Shown: piece after piece, positions 43,347-50,600 of the stretch
Layout of the letters: each line of letters begins with the position of its first letter
Position numbering within the stretch: position 1 is the stretch's first letter
From: a virus
IMG/VR virus record: IMGVR_UViG_3300032268_000973
Coordinates: 119,358 to 183,357 of that record
DNA: 64,000 nt
Strand: one strand, 5' to 3'
Made by a program: the position numbers and the translations under genes
Notes under the pieces: generated by a model
The model's database searches: none
Told to the model about the DNA's origin: nothing
What the model saw: only the letters and a program-made list of their open reading frames with translations

Positions 43347-43379
43347 GTTTTTATTGATATTTATTTAAAAAATGTAAAG

Positions 43380-44459
43380 ATGGCTCAATTTATAATAACC
43401 GAAAGTCAGTTAGAGGTTCTCAAATCAAACTTAACCTCAGAAGTTGGAAAATCCAAAAAACAATTGGACGAGGCTTGGTATAACACAGTGATGGATATAG
43501 TGGGACTTGCGGACCCTACAGGAGTTGTGGATATTGTGAACGGTATATCGTATTTCACTCAAGGAGATACCTTATTTGGTATTTTGAGTATTGTTGCGGC
43601 TATCCCATATGCTGGTGATGTAGTTGCAAAACCTGTAATGGGAGCAATGAAACTCGGATCGGCCAGTACTAAAACACTTCAATCAGCTTTAAAAACTGCG
43701 ACTAAGTTTCCAAGAGGAACAAAGGAATATGATTTAGCAATTCAGTCTTTGGAAAATTTGGCAAAATCACCAGGTGTTGTCGGTAAATTTTTACAATCAG
43801 CTGGTGGTCCAAATGGATGGGCGGGTAAAATCAACCGTGCACTTGATGGAATGCCATTAGGACCGTTCAAAGGGATGAAAAACACTATTATGGATTATTT
43901 CACTTTGTTGGGAAGAACGGGACAAAAAAGTAAAGTTCTTCAAAGCCAAGTAAAAATGTTATTACGAAACAAAAGTGCTGCGAATCTCCAAAGAAACATT
44001 CCAATTATATTAGATACTCTCAAGACAACTAAAATATTCGATACTGCGGCTTTATCCAAACCTGGTTTTATGAGTCAAGTTTTCTTCGGAGGTATACCAA
44101 GAATATTTAGATCCCCTGAAGGTAGAAGATTAAGAATTCTTATGCAATCAACTAAGTGGTGGTTAGGATTCTTGGATTACATTGGATTAGGTAATTTTGT
44201 TGGGGTCGAAGAAGTCGCAAAAAGACTTGGAGACGAAGAATTCCAAAGAAAGCTAGGAGAATATCAAAACACCTCACAAGCAAGACAATATTATGATGAG
44301 GAGTTTTCACAACAAAATATGGGAGGTGAACCAAGTCAACAATCACAACAATCATCATCACAAACATCATCATCACAATCCTCACAAGGATTAGATCCGT
44401 TTGCTAAATTGCTTCAGAACTTGTTCTTGGGCCAAATAAACCCAATACCAGGGTTATAA
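43380..44459 (+). CDS. Leader-bearing protein with pretoxin-like hydrophobic region
   Basis: 359 residues from ATG 43380. The start MAQFIITESQLEVLKSNL is a leader of the ITESxL type. Residues about 33-85 (DIVGLADPTGVVDIVNGISY, LSIVAAIPYAGDVVAKPVM) resemble pretoxin/TG-type regions of polymorphic toxins with Asp-Pro-Thr-Gly and Pro-Tyr-x-Gly-Asp. The middle is basic and helical, and the end is Gln/Ser-rich (QQSQQSSSQTSSSQSS). I infer a packaged or injected protein; no catalytic motif is visible. Confidence 0.6.
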   Translation: MAQFIITESQLEVLKSNLTSEVGKSKKQLDEAWYNTVMDIVGLADPTGVVDIVNGISYFTQGDTLFGILSIVAAIPYAGDVVAKPVMGAMKLGSASTKTLQSALKTATKFPRGTKEYDLAIQSLENLAKSPGVVGKFLQSAGGPNGWAGKINRALDGMPLGPFKGMKNTIMDYFTLLGRTGQKSKVLQSQVKMLLRNKSAANLQRNIPIILDTLKTTKIFDTAALSKPGFMSQVFFGGIPRIFRSPEGRRLRILMQSTKWWLGFLDYIGLGNFVGVEEVAKRLGDEEFQRKLGEYQNTSQARQYYDEEFSQQNMGGEPSQQSQQSSSQTSSSQSSQGLDPFAKLLQNLFLGQINPIPGL

Positions 44460-44469
44460 TTTATTGAAA

Positions 44470-44841
44470 ATGAAAGAAGAACTTATACAAAAACTTGTTC
44501 AAGTACAATTACAATGGAAATTCCTTCATTGGCAAACATTTGGAGACGCTAAACATAGAACTTATGGATCTATCTATGATGGATTGGGAGATTTGATTGA
44601 CGAATTCACCGAGGTAATGATGGGAAAATATGGTAGACCTGAGTTTGATCCTGAGTTTGCTTTAATGTTCCAAGATATTAAAGCATTAAGTATTCAAGAA
44701 TTTATGGATGGGATTACTGAATTTTTAGTTGGATTCTCCGATCAACTTGATTCAAGATACGATACAGATTTACTTAATATCCGAGATGAAATGTTGGCTT
44801 TGATTAACAAGTCCAAGTATCTTCTTACATTGAAATATTAA
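44470..44841 (+). CDS. Dps/ferritin-like four-helix protein
   Basis: 123 residues from the ATG at 44470; a TTG two codons upstream is an alternative. QVQLQWKFLHWQTFGDAKHR followed by YGSIYDGLGDLIDEFTEVMM matches the first helices of Dps-like proteins (LHWQT, later H..Y..L, D.F.E). It could bind DNA or iron or be a virion component. The C-terminal half is helical. The ferroxidase residues cannot all be confirmed by eye. Confidence 0.65.
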   Translation: MKEELIQKLVQVQLQWKFLHWQTFGDAKHRTYGSIYDGLGDLIDEFTEVMMGKYGRPEFDPEFALMFQDIKALSIQEFMDGITEFLVGFSDQLDSRYDTDLLNIRDEMLALINKSKYLLTLKY

Positions 44842-44845
44842 ATTG

Positions 44846-46246
44846 ATGAAACTACTTAAGGAAAGTGGACTTAGGGATATCAATGATTTAAAGAAAAGGT
44901 ATCCAAAAGCTGAAATATATTTTCACCAAGATTTGGATGGCGTAACCACTGCGGTTGCCATGAAGAAATATCTCGAGGATAATGGAATTGATGTAGTTGA
45001 CGCTCACGTCATTCAATACGGTGATAAGGAATTCGCCGTTAAGAAAAATGACGCAACAGGAGACACAATGCCAGTCCTTGTTGATTTTGCTCACGGAAAA
45101 CCAATGTTTGTGATCCATACTGATCATCACGATAGACAGGCTGGTGCTGAGGATACAAAATCCAAGTCATTTAGACAATCAAGATCGAATGTTGAAACTA
45201 TTTCTCAGATTGTCTCACCAAAAGAATTATTTCCATCCTCTGACATACTATTGATTAGCACAGTTGACTCAGCGGATTTTGCCAGACAAAACATTTCACC
45301 TGATGAAGTTGTAAACTATCTATTTAGATTTGACAAAGAAAAAAGTTTACAAAAGAATAAAATGTTGCTCGGCTTGGTCATCAACAAACTTTTATTGGCA
45401 TTTAAGAACAAGCCAGGATTTTTAGAAGGTTTGGTGATGGATTCACAGCCATCGTTGTTGTCAATTCTTAACAATATAAAGGCTTGGATGACAAAAACAA
45501 CGTCAGCAACACCAGAACAACTACAGAAGAACGCTGAAGAATATGTTCAGCAAATGAAAGGATTTCCAACTGTATCTGATAATATCATTTTCCAATATGG
45601 GGGAGGAAGTATGTTTAAGCCAGGATCTTATGACAGATACACTCCATACAGAAATAATCCTGAGGCTGATTTTATGATTATGGCTTGGCCTTTAGGATTG
45701 GTTCAAGCCTCTTGTAATCCATTCAAAAAAGAAAGAGAATTGAAAGGAGTAAATTTGGGAGAAATTGCCCAAGAAGTATTAGCCAAATGGGAACCTCAAT
45801 TGAAAGAAAGATCAATCCCCTTGTCAACAATCAAGTGGGTAAGTGAAACGAGCGTAGGACCAATGAGTGTCGGATTTACCTTCAAAGATTTTGATGCGTT
45901 ATATGGTGGGAAATTTATGTTTATGGATGGAGGAGAAGAGATTTTAGGAAAAATCAAATCTATGATGGACAAGCCTTTCAAGGAGCTTTCAGAAGAAGAA
46001 ATGAAACTCTTAGACAAAATTGGGGTGAACGCTTGGGATCTTATTCAATCAAATTCGGGTGGACACAAATGTATTACTAATATATCGGGGTTAAATTATT
46101 TAGGAAAGAGCACAAGACCTCCTAAAGGTGGTCAACGATTCGGGGAGTCTGAGGATTCTCCAACTGTGAAATTCACCAAAATGATTGCAAATCAATTCCA
46201 AAAAGTATTAAAAGAAAAAATATCACAGTCTAAAGTAGATACTTGA
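44846..46246 (+). CDS. DHH-family phosphoesterase
   Basis: 466 residues. DHH motifs in order: FHQDLDGVTTAVAM (motif I, about 25-38), VLVDFAHG (II), VIHTDHHDRQAG (III) and ISTVDSADF (IV). A late SGGHKCITNISGLNYLG is like the GGH of the DHHA1 domain. Such enzymes hydrolyse phosphodiesters (RecJ exonuclease, nanoRNase or cyclic dinucleotide phosphodiesterases). Degradation of signalling nucleotides or short oligonucleotides is possible, but the substrate cannot be told. The end overlaps the convergent DUF192 gene by 17 bp. Confidence 0.8.
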   Translation: MKLLKESGLRDINDLKKRYPKAEIYFHQDLDGVTTAVAMKKYLEDNGIDVVDAHVIQYGDKEFAVKKNDATGDTMPVLVDFAHGKPMFVIHTDHHDRQAGAEDTKSKSFRQSRSNVETISQIVSPKELFPSSDILLISTVDSADFARQNISPDEVVNYLFRFDKEKSLQKNKMLLGLVINKLLLAFKNKPGFLEGLVMDSQPSLLSILNNIKAWMTKTTSATPEQLQKNAEEYVQQMKGFPTVSDNIIFQYGGGSMFKPGSYDRYTPYRNNPEADFMIMAWPLGLVQASCNPFKKERELKGVNLGEIAQEVLAKWEPQLKERSIPLSTIKWVSETSVGPMSVGFTFKDFDALYGGKFMFMDGGEEILGKIKSMMDKPFKELSEEEMKLLDKIGVNAWDLIQSNSGGHKCITNISGLNYLGKSTRPPKGGQRFGESEDSPTVKFTKMIANQFQKVLKEKISQSKVDT

Positions 46247-46583
46247 TAGTGTCACCAGATTGAATTCCGAGTTTTTCACAAGTTCCACCATCCAATTCTA
46301 ACACGACATTTCCATTACCACAATAACTCGGACAATCTTCATCCTGACAAGGAGGACAGTTGTGGTGGATATTGATTATCACATTATTTTTTATTATAAT
46401 AATGTCTAAAGGTATGATACAATTTTTCATCCAAAAGCATTGTTTCTTTCCTCCCATTAAAAAAAGTAAGCCTTGGTTGGGGTGAGAGAATTTTTTACCC
46501 ATCATACCGATTTTTTGTGAAGACGGATCGGTGAGGGTAACAACTTCGAAAATGTGATTATTTATTGATATATCCATAAACAT
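46230..46583 (-). CDS. DUF192 family protein
   Basis: 117 residues, minus strand. IGMMGKKFSHPNQGLLFLM, CFWMKNCIIPLDIIIIKN, HHNCPPCQDEDCPSYCGNG and VLELDGGTCEKLGIQSGD match DUF192 closely, including the FWMKNxxxPLDIIF core. No secretion signal is seen. It sits between two plus-strand genes and is divergent from the Nudix gene. Function of the family is unknown. A second ATG at 46577 is an alternative start. Confidence 0.85.
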   Translation of the reverse strand: MFMDISINNHIFEVVTLTDPSSQKIGMMGKKFSHPNQGLLFLMGGKKQCFWMKNCIIPLDIIIIKNNVIINIHHNCPPCQDEDCPSYCGNGNVVLELDGGTCEKLGIQSGDTIKYLL

Positions 46584-46602
46584 AAATACAAAATAACTTC
46601 AA

Positions 46603-47016
46603 ATGTATTCAGGAGTCATAATAAAGTATAACGATAAATGTTTACTATGTAAACGTAGTGAGAAATATACCCACCCGAATGAATGGTTTATTCCAGCGGG
46701 GCAAATAGAAGCTGGGGAAACTCCGAGAGAAACTGCAATAAGAGAGTTATATGAGGAAACCAATCTTCAATTCACCGAAGAAGATCTGAATTTTGTTGGA
46801 ACTATCCCAACTAAGGACGATGAAGGTGGGTTATCCAATGATTTTATTTATCTGTTTGTTTCTGAGGTAAACCATCCGTTGTTTCCTGATTTAGAAAATG
46901 CGATGGATGGAAAAGAACACACCAAGTGTGGATATTTTGATTTCGAAGGTATAAAAAAACTTGGATTGGATTCTAATCTATTAAAAGTTTTGAAAAAATA
47001 TTTCGACACTAATTGA
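46603..47016 (+). CDS. Nudix hydrolase
   Basis: 137 residues. The Nudix box GX5EX7REUXEEXGU is intact as GQIEAGETPRETAIRELYEE followed by TNL, at about 34-56. It hydrolyses a nucleoside diphosphate linked to another moiety: oxidised nucleotides, caps or ADP-ribose derivatives are possible. T4-like phages often carry such enzymes. It ends just before the RNA island. Confidence 0.88.
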   Translation: MYSGVIIKYNDKCLLCKRSEKYTHPNEWFIPAGQIEAGETPRETAIRELYEETNLQFTEEDLNFVGTIPTKDDEGGLSNDFIYLFVSEVNHPLFPDLENAMDGKEHTKCGYFDFEGIKKLGLDSNLLKVLKKYFDTN

Positions 47017-47048
47017 TTTTTTTAAAATCTGTCGTATATTTATAAAAC

Positions 47049-47064
47049 TGAATCGAGAGATTCA
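47049..47064 (+). other. GAGA-loop hairpin
   Basis: TGAATC (47049-47054), GAGA, GATTCA (47059-47064): a perfect 6-bp stem with a GNRA tetraloop at the left edge of the RNA island. Confidence 0.5.
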
Positions 47065-47092
47065 ACACCCCCACAAAAAAGTTTCATTTTAG

Positions 47093-47124
47093 TTTGATAT
47101 AATAAAATATTCTGACTATGTTTG
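47093..47124 (+). promoter_or_regulatory. Promoter of small hairpin RNA 1
   Basis: TTTG at 47093-47096, 20-bp spacer, TATGTTTG at 47117-47124. The box continues TGAAACATT, giving a 13-nt sequence shared exactly with the second unit at 47364-47376. Confidence 0.65.
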
Positions 47125-47129
47125 TGAAA

Positions 47130-47182
47130 CATTTGTCCCACAAATGACAGTTCGAGAGAAAAAGAGTTTGTGGGACTTTTTT
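47130..47182 (+). ncRNA. Putative small RNA 1 (promoter-hairpin unit)
   Basis: From the likely start a few nt after the -7 box to the T-run. It is dominated by a 10-bp hairpin GTCCCACAAA (47135-47144) / TTTGTGGGAC (47167-47176) with a 22-nt loop, followed by six T, so it is also an intrinsic terminator. No ORF. It stands 28 bp before the tRNA. It may be an independent 50-nt RNA or a promoter-proximal attenuator. Confidence 0.5.
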
Positions 47183-47210
47183 GTCCGAAGTTATTCAACT
47201 TAAAATATAT

Positions 47211-47282
47211 CGCAGGATAGAGCAGTGGAAGCTCGTCAGGCTCATAACCTGAAGGTCGAAAGTTCGAATCTTTCTCCTGCTA
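47211..47282 (+). tRNA. tRNA-Met(CAT), initiator type
   Basis: Cloverleaf: acceptor GCAGGA (47212-47217) / TCCTGC (47275-47280); D arm GAGC/GCTC; anticodon stem TCAGG/CCTGA with loop CTCATAA and anticodon CAT at 47243-47245; T arm GAAAG, TTCGAAT, CTTTC. Position 1 is C and 72 is T, so the top pair is unpaired, and the D stem has A11:U24. Both are hallmarks of initiator tRNA-fMet. Only two of the three usual G-C pairs of the anticodon stem are present (29:41 is A-U). CCA is not encoded; CAA follows A73. Confidence 0.9.
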
Positions 47283-47287
47283 CAACG

Positions 47288-47310
47288 AACTGAATAAATT
47301 AAATTCAGTT
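47288..47310 (+). other. Hairpin after the tRNA
   Basis: AACTGAAT (47288-47295) / ATTCAGTT (47303-47310), 8-bp stem. No T-run follows on this strand, so it is more likely a processing signal than a terminator. Confidence 0.4.
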
Positions 47311-47335
47311 GTTAAAAAAAAAGTTTTACAAAAAA

Positions 47336-47367
47336 TTTGATTGTTAAAAGTAACTTTCTTAGATTTG
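47336..47367 (+). promoter_or_regulatory. Promoter of small hairpin RNA 2 or the large RNA
   Basis: TTTG at 47336-47339, 20-bp spacer, TAGATTTG at 47360-47367, followed by the TGAAACATT block shared with unit 1. Confidence 0.65.
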
Positions 47368-47372
47368 TGAAA

Positions 47373-47429
47373 CATTCGAAGGAAGAGGTAGTAAGTCCCT
47401 TTTAGGGTTGTAAATCCTCTTCCTTTTTT
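47373..47429 (+). ncRNA. Putative small RNA 2 (promoter-hairpin unit)
   Basis: GGAAGAGG (47381-47388) / CCTCTTCC (47416-47423) with an inner hairpin (CCCTTTTAGGG), then six T (47424-47429). It repeats the design of unit 1: identical 13-nt start region, one hairpin, T-run. It may be an independent RNA or a leaky 5' element of the large RNA downstream. Confidence 0.5.
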
Positions 47430-47461
47430 GAGTGAAAATTTGTTCTTTGAAAATATTTTTG
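47424..47461 (+). promoter_or_regulatory. Possible promoter of the large structured RNA
   Basis: TATTTTTG at 47454-47461 fits TAnnTTTG; a T-rich TTTTTTG at 47424-47430 lies 23 bp upstream, at the long end of allowed spacing. Weaker than the two promoters before it. Confidence 0.4.
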
Positions 47462-47465
47462 GGCG

Positions 47466-48299
47466 GTCTATAGTCCAATAAAATAAACTGTGAAAGCAGG
47501 ATAAAGTGACTTGGTTAGGTTGAACTGAGTTGCGGTTTCCTTAGGGGAACTCGAGTAGACAGGCGAGATATCGTTGGACCTTAAGTACCGAGGGTGACAC
47601 TGTAGGGAAAGTGGTTTGATGACTGAGCGATGTGGGTCGTTTGGTTGAGGTGGGAACACCAATAAGAATAACTCGTAGGATATTTGTGAGAAATACGGTC
47701 ATCCAACCGTATAATTACGTTATCCAATATAAAAGTTTACTTAAAACCGAAAGGCATGAATTCGTACAGGTGGTGCTGTTGTTTTCCTTATTGGGTGTTT
47801 ACCAAGACCTCAATCTGAAGTTGACTTGAAATATGGAGGTGGGGACATCTCAGAGAGTAGTTTTGTATTCCGTTGTTCAAAAGATAACGGAGCAGGTGAC
47901 GGACCGCTACTTTCCAATTCCACAAACCAATAACCAATCACATTATAACAATTTGATAAAGGGAAAGTGTCCGTCAGTCATAGGAAACAGGTGACTACAT
48001 AGTCGTGAGATGTTCACGGCCGTAGAGGATCCCAAGTCCGAAACGAGTTCTGAGAAATATCTCTATTCCCGCAAGGAAGAGTTGGTGAGGCATCATCGAA
48101 GAGAATTGAGTATCAGGAGAGTATTCTATGACTTCAAGGAGTGGTTAACCTAAACAAACCGTCACTGAGGATTACTATCCAAAAGATAGTGGAAACGAGG
48201 GGAAATCATAATCCCTCTAAAGATCCTTAATGAAAGGTGTATTCTCAACCTTATTTTTATTTTCACCCCTACTAAAAAAAAAGTAGGGGATTTTTTTTT
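47466..48299 (+). ncRNA. Large structured non-coding RNA (GOLLD/ROOL-like candidate)
   Basis: About 830 nt with no credible ORF, visibly richer in G and C than the genes around it and ending in a strong intrinsic terminator. Many local hairpins can be seen: GGTG-GGAA-CACC (47649-47660), ATACGGT/ACCGTAT (47693-47712), ACCTC/GAGGT (47807/47836), TCCGTT/AACGGA (47869/47886), GTCGTGA/TCACGGC (48002/48014), ACTATC/GATAGT (48174/48185), GAGGG/CCCTC (48197/48213). Longer-range helices: TGACGGAC (47897-47904) with GTCCGTCA (47969-47976), and AGGTTGA (47517-47523) with TCAACCT (48245-48251), which would close nearly the whole domain. The size, the phage context and the neighbouring tRNA recall GOLLD and ROOL giant RNAs. 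I cannot match a family consensus without a covariance model, so class is open. Confidence 0.7.
48266..48299 (+). terminator. Strong intrinsic terminator of the large RNA
   Basis: CCCCTACT (48266-48273) / AGTAGGGG (48282-48289) with an all-A loop, then nine T. Confidence 0.92.
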
Positions 48300-48317
48300 A
48301 TTACAGTTGGGATTTAT

Positions 48318-48325
48318 TATATTTG
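48318..48325 (+). promoter_or_regulatory. -7 box before the 48345 gene
   Basis: Perfect TATATTTG, 19 nt before the ATG at 48345, just downstream of the large RNA terminator. The position expected for TTTG falls in a T-run. Confidence 0.5.
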
Positions 48326-48344
48326 TAAAACAAACGAAGAAGAT

Positions 48345-48626
48345 ATGACAACATCATCCCACAACATCAAAATCCAACACGAAAAATTCGGAGTTCTTTT
48401 GAACGAGACATTTGTTAACGGAACTCAGTTCAAACTTTTTTTAAAGATGATCCAAGGTTGTATTGAACTGAAAAACGATTTGACGTTTTTCAACGGGACT
48501 GATTTTTTCACTCACATCCCTTTCAAACACTTGGTTGATTCTATTATAACCACACACGTGGATAACTATACATTAGCGGAACATTTAATAAATAAATCTA
48601 AAATAGAAGCGGAGGTAACAAGATGA
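48345..48626 (+). CDS. Hypothetical protein
   Basis: 93 residues with a small helical fold (FGVLLNETFVNGTQFKLFLK, HIPFKHLVDSIITTHVDNYT). It restarts coding after the RNA island and overlaps the next gene by 4 bp. No family recognised. Confidence 0.6.
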   Translation: MTTSSHNIKIQHEKFGVLLNETFVNGTQFKLFLKMIQGCIELKNDLTFFNGTDFFTHIPFKHLVDSIITTHVDNYTLAEHLINKSKIEAEVTR

Positions 48627-48877
48627 ATTTCAGTGAAATTTTACGATATGCATTTCTTGGATCAGTAGTCTACGGAGCATACAAATTGGGAGAAAAAAAC
48701 GGTAAGAGTATGAATCAAAATGATGGGTATATTCCTGATTCGAAAAGATATTCTGAAGAAGAATATATCATAGATGAGATTGAAGCTTTGAAGAGAAAAC
48801 CAAACAAAACCCGAAAAGATAGAGACAATCTTTCTTTACTCGAGATCAAACTTCAACAGTTGTATAAATTCAGATAA
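48623..48877 (+). CDS. Small membrane-associated protein
   Basis: 84 residues. The N-terminus FSEILRYAFLGSVVYGAYKLG is hydrophobic with a small-residue face like a short membrane helix, then a charged helical tail (EEEYIIDEIEALKRKPNKTR). Probably anchored in the membrane. Function unknown. Confidence 0.6.
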   Translation: MNFSEILRYAFLGSVVYGAYKLGEKNGKSMNQNDGYIPDSKRYSEEEYIIDEIEALKRKPNKTRKDRDNLSLLEIKLQQLYKFR

Positions 48878-48943
48878 TCGAGGAATCGTTTCCAAGTTCG
48901 TAAAACTTGGTGGTGGAACTGCACAAAACCTGTGTAGCCCTAT

Positions 48944-48967
48944 AAAGGAGGTTTCGACCTCCTTTTT
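48944..48967. terminator. Bidirectional intrinsic terminator
   Basis: AAAGGAGGT (48944-48952), TTCG tetraloop, ACCTCCTTT (48957-48965), with A's before and T's after. It serves the plus operon and the convergent minus gene at 48968. A second hairpin CCAAGT/ACTTGG (48892/48905) precedes it. Confidence 0.9.
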
Positions 48968-49774
48968 TTATTGAAATAAACGATGTAAATCGAAATATAC
49001 GCTTCCAAGTTTAACTATGTGGAAGCTACCGCCGAATACCATTTTTGGCTCGTCAGAGTAGTTGAGACAATAAACCTCATCGGCAATTACATCCAAGGGA
49101 GCGTGGTCAGAAGTTATAGACAACGTAACAAAGTCGTCTTGAAATTCGTATAATTCTTCATTTGACATGATTGGATTTTTTGTTTCTTGATTAATTTCAC
49201 AAATATCATTCAAATTTTTATTCCAAGACATTATAAAATATAACTCATAGTCATATTCGTTTTCAGATTGTATTTCTCCATTACCATCACATTTTTCACA
49301 TAGGACTTCTCCTGGGGAGAACCCCGAATTACTACAATTAGGACAATCCGTTTCACCTTCACCCTCGCATTGAGGACAAGTTATTACTTCATCTTCCTCA
49401 TCATCATCTTCAATTTCACCTTCACCATCGCAAGTTGTGCATGTTACCCTTCCTCCATAACAAACGTCGCAATCAACTACTCCTGAGCCTTCACAATCAG
49501 AACAAGTGTAAATATGAATTTCATTCTGAGAAATTAAAAGTTGTGAAAATCCAACATTGAACAACATTTTTTCACCTAAAATGAAATCATTTGTGTTCTT
49601 CAAGGAATAGATATAAAAAACTAATTTTATAAAGTCTTGAGGGCCGATTTTATTGAAGTAATCGGACTGATCCTTGGCCATTTCCCTTAGTGAATTAAAA
49701 ACTTCCGAAACAGTATTAAATTTTCGGATTCGTTTTTGTAAAATATTTGATATTTTTTTTAATTTTTCTTCCAT
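48968..49774 (-). CDS. Zinc-finger protein with DnaJ-type CxxCxGxG repeats, no J domain
   Basis: 268 residues, minus strand. Residues about 90-165 have CSDCEGSG, CDVCYGG, CTTCDGEG, CPQCEGEG, CPNCSNSG and CEKCDGNG, a series of DnaJ-like zinc-binding repeats broken by an acidic insert (EDDDEEDEV). No HPD-bearing J domain is present; the N-terminal part is helical and the C-terminal part is beta-rich with DHAPLDVIADEVYCLNYSDE. It may be a chaperone-like or redox scaffold. Function unknown. Confidence 0.7.
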   Translation of the reverse strand: MEEKLKKISNILQKRIRKFNTVSEVFNSLREMAKDQSDYFNKIGPQDFIKLVFYIYSLKNTNDFILGEKMLFNVGFSQLLISQNEIHIYTCSDCEGSGVVDCDVCYGGRVTCTTCDGEGEIEDDDEEDEVITCPQCEGEGETDCPNCSNSGFSPGEVLCEKCDGNGEIQSENEYDYELYFIMSWNKNLNDICEINQETKNPIMSNEELYEFQDDFVTLSITSDHAPLDVIADEVYCLNYSDEPKMVFGGSFHIVKLGSVYFDLHRLFQ

Positions 49775-49777
49775 AAC

Positions 49778-50158
49778 TTACGCAGCGTCAAATCCGAAAC
49801 TCATAGTCATAACATGTCTTTCTTCCAATTCAAATTCTATTGAGGCTATAATAGGGGAATCACTAACTATTCCTTTGTCATTTTTAACCAATTTGAAATC
49901 TTTTGTTATCACATACATATTGAGATAATCGGTTATCATCTTTGTGATTTCAATCAATTGGGATGAGAATTCTAGTGGCGTAGGAACCCAAGGCCAAAGA
50001 TAATCACACTCTATGAAAATCGTGTAACCATCTAATAAGTCTGGTGACCCATGAAAATCAAGACTTAGATCAATAATATCAAATTGATCCTTACTCGCCA
50101 TTTTTACTAAATAATTCAATTTTTGAGTTAAAATTTTCGTGGATTTCTGATAGTCCAT
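49778..50158 (-). CDS. Hypothetical protein (minus strand)
   Basis: 126 residues from the ATG at 50158 (MDYQKSTKILTQKLNYLVKM). A longer frame to 50218 would overlap the divergent plus gene at 50212 and is not favoured. Mixed alpha/beta, with IDLSLDFHGSPDLLDGYTIF and a C-terminal Met/Phe cluster. It ends 3 bp before the zinc-finger gene. Confidence 0.6.
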   Translation of the reverse strand: MDYQKSTKILTQKLNYLVKMASKDQFDIIDLSLDFHGSPDLLDGYTIFIECDYLWPWVPTPLEFSSQLIEITKMITDYLNMYVITKDFKLVKNDKGIVSDSPIIASIEFELEERHVMTMSFGFDAA

Positions 50159-50211
50159 AATCTTTATTTTTCTTCGGAAAAAATTTATATTATCAATATA
50201 AATAGCAAGAT

Positions 50212-50523
50212 ATGTCATTTCAAGTCATTGTAACCGAAAAAGAAATTTTAGATACCCCAAATTATTTTGAATTGGGTAAATTGATCAACAACAAATATTG
50301 GCAAGCAAAAAGGGACTCTGAAGGACCCCAAATTGATGATGAACACTTTGGTCTAACCATTGATGAAAATGGTCTGGTGACCTCCATAAATCGTCCTGAT
50401 GACCATGAGGATTGTGTTCTGTGTGGGAAAAAAACACCATACTTAAAATCAACAAACATTAATTTTAGGCATGGATATGTTGAAGGTGCAGGACAGTTGT
50501 GTTCGGATTGTTCTGAAAAATAA
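50212..50523 (+). CDS. Hypothetical protein with two CxxC knuckles
   Basis: 103 residues. DCVLCGKKTPYLKSTNIN and QLCSDCSEK give two CxxC pairs near the C-terminus (a zinc ribbon of unusual spacing), after an N-terminal alpha/beta part with KYWQAKRDSEGP. Divergent from the minus gene. No family recognised. Confidence 0.6.
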   Translation: MSFQVIVTEKEILDTPNYFELGKLINNKYWQAKRDSEGPQIDDEHFGLTIDENGLVTSINRPDDHEDCVLCGKKTPYLKSTNINFRHGYVEGAGQLCSDCSEK

Positions 50524-50546
50524 TTGAAAAAAATTTCAATTAGGGT

Positions 50547-50577
50547 TTTGTATACTCACCATACATGGTTATATTTG
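50547..50577 (+). promoter_or_regulatory. Consensus promoter before the 50601 gene
   Basis: TTTG at 50547-50550, 19-bp spacer, TATATTTG at 50570-50577, 23 nt before the ATG. Confidence 0.75.
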
Positions 50578-50600
50578 TATTCACAAAAACACTCTGACAT

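Noticed and set aside
43332-43379. Longer start for the pretoxin-like gene
   Set aside because: The ATG at 43332 is inside a terminator hairpin; the ATG at 43380 begins the conserved ITESxL leader.
47468-47829. Two open frames of about 64-65 codons in the RNA island
   Set aside because: Opposite strands, no coding-like composition, no promoter or start context, and they lie across predicted RNA helices.
47466-48299. Group I intron, RNase P RNA or tmRNA as identity of the large RNA
   Set aside because: It does not interrupt a gene, the characteristic cores (P7 guanosine site, conserved RNase P motifs, tRNA-like ends with tag frame) are not seen, and an independent terminator is present.
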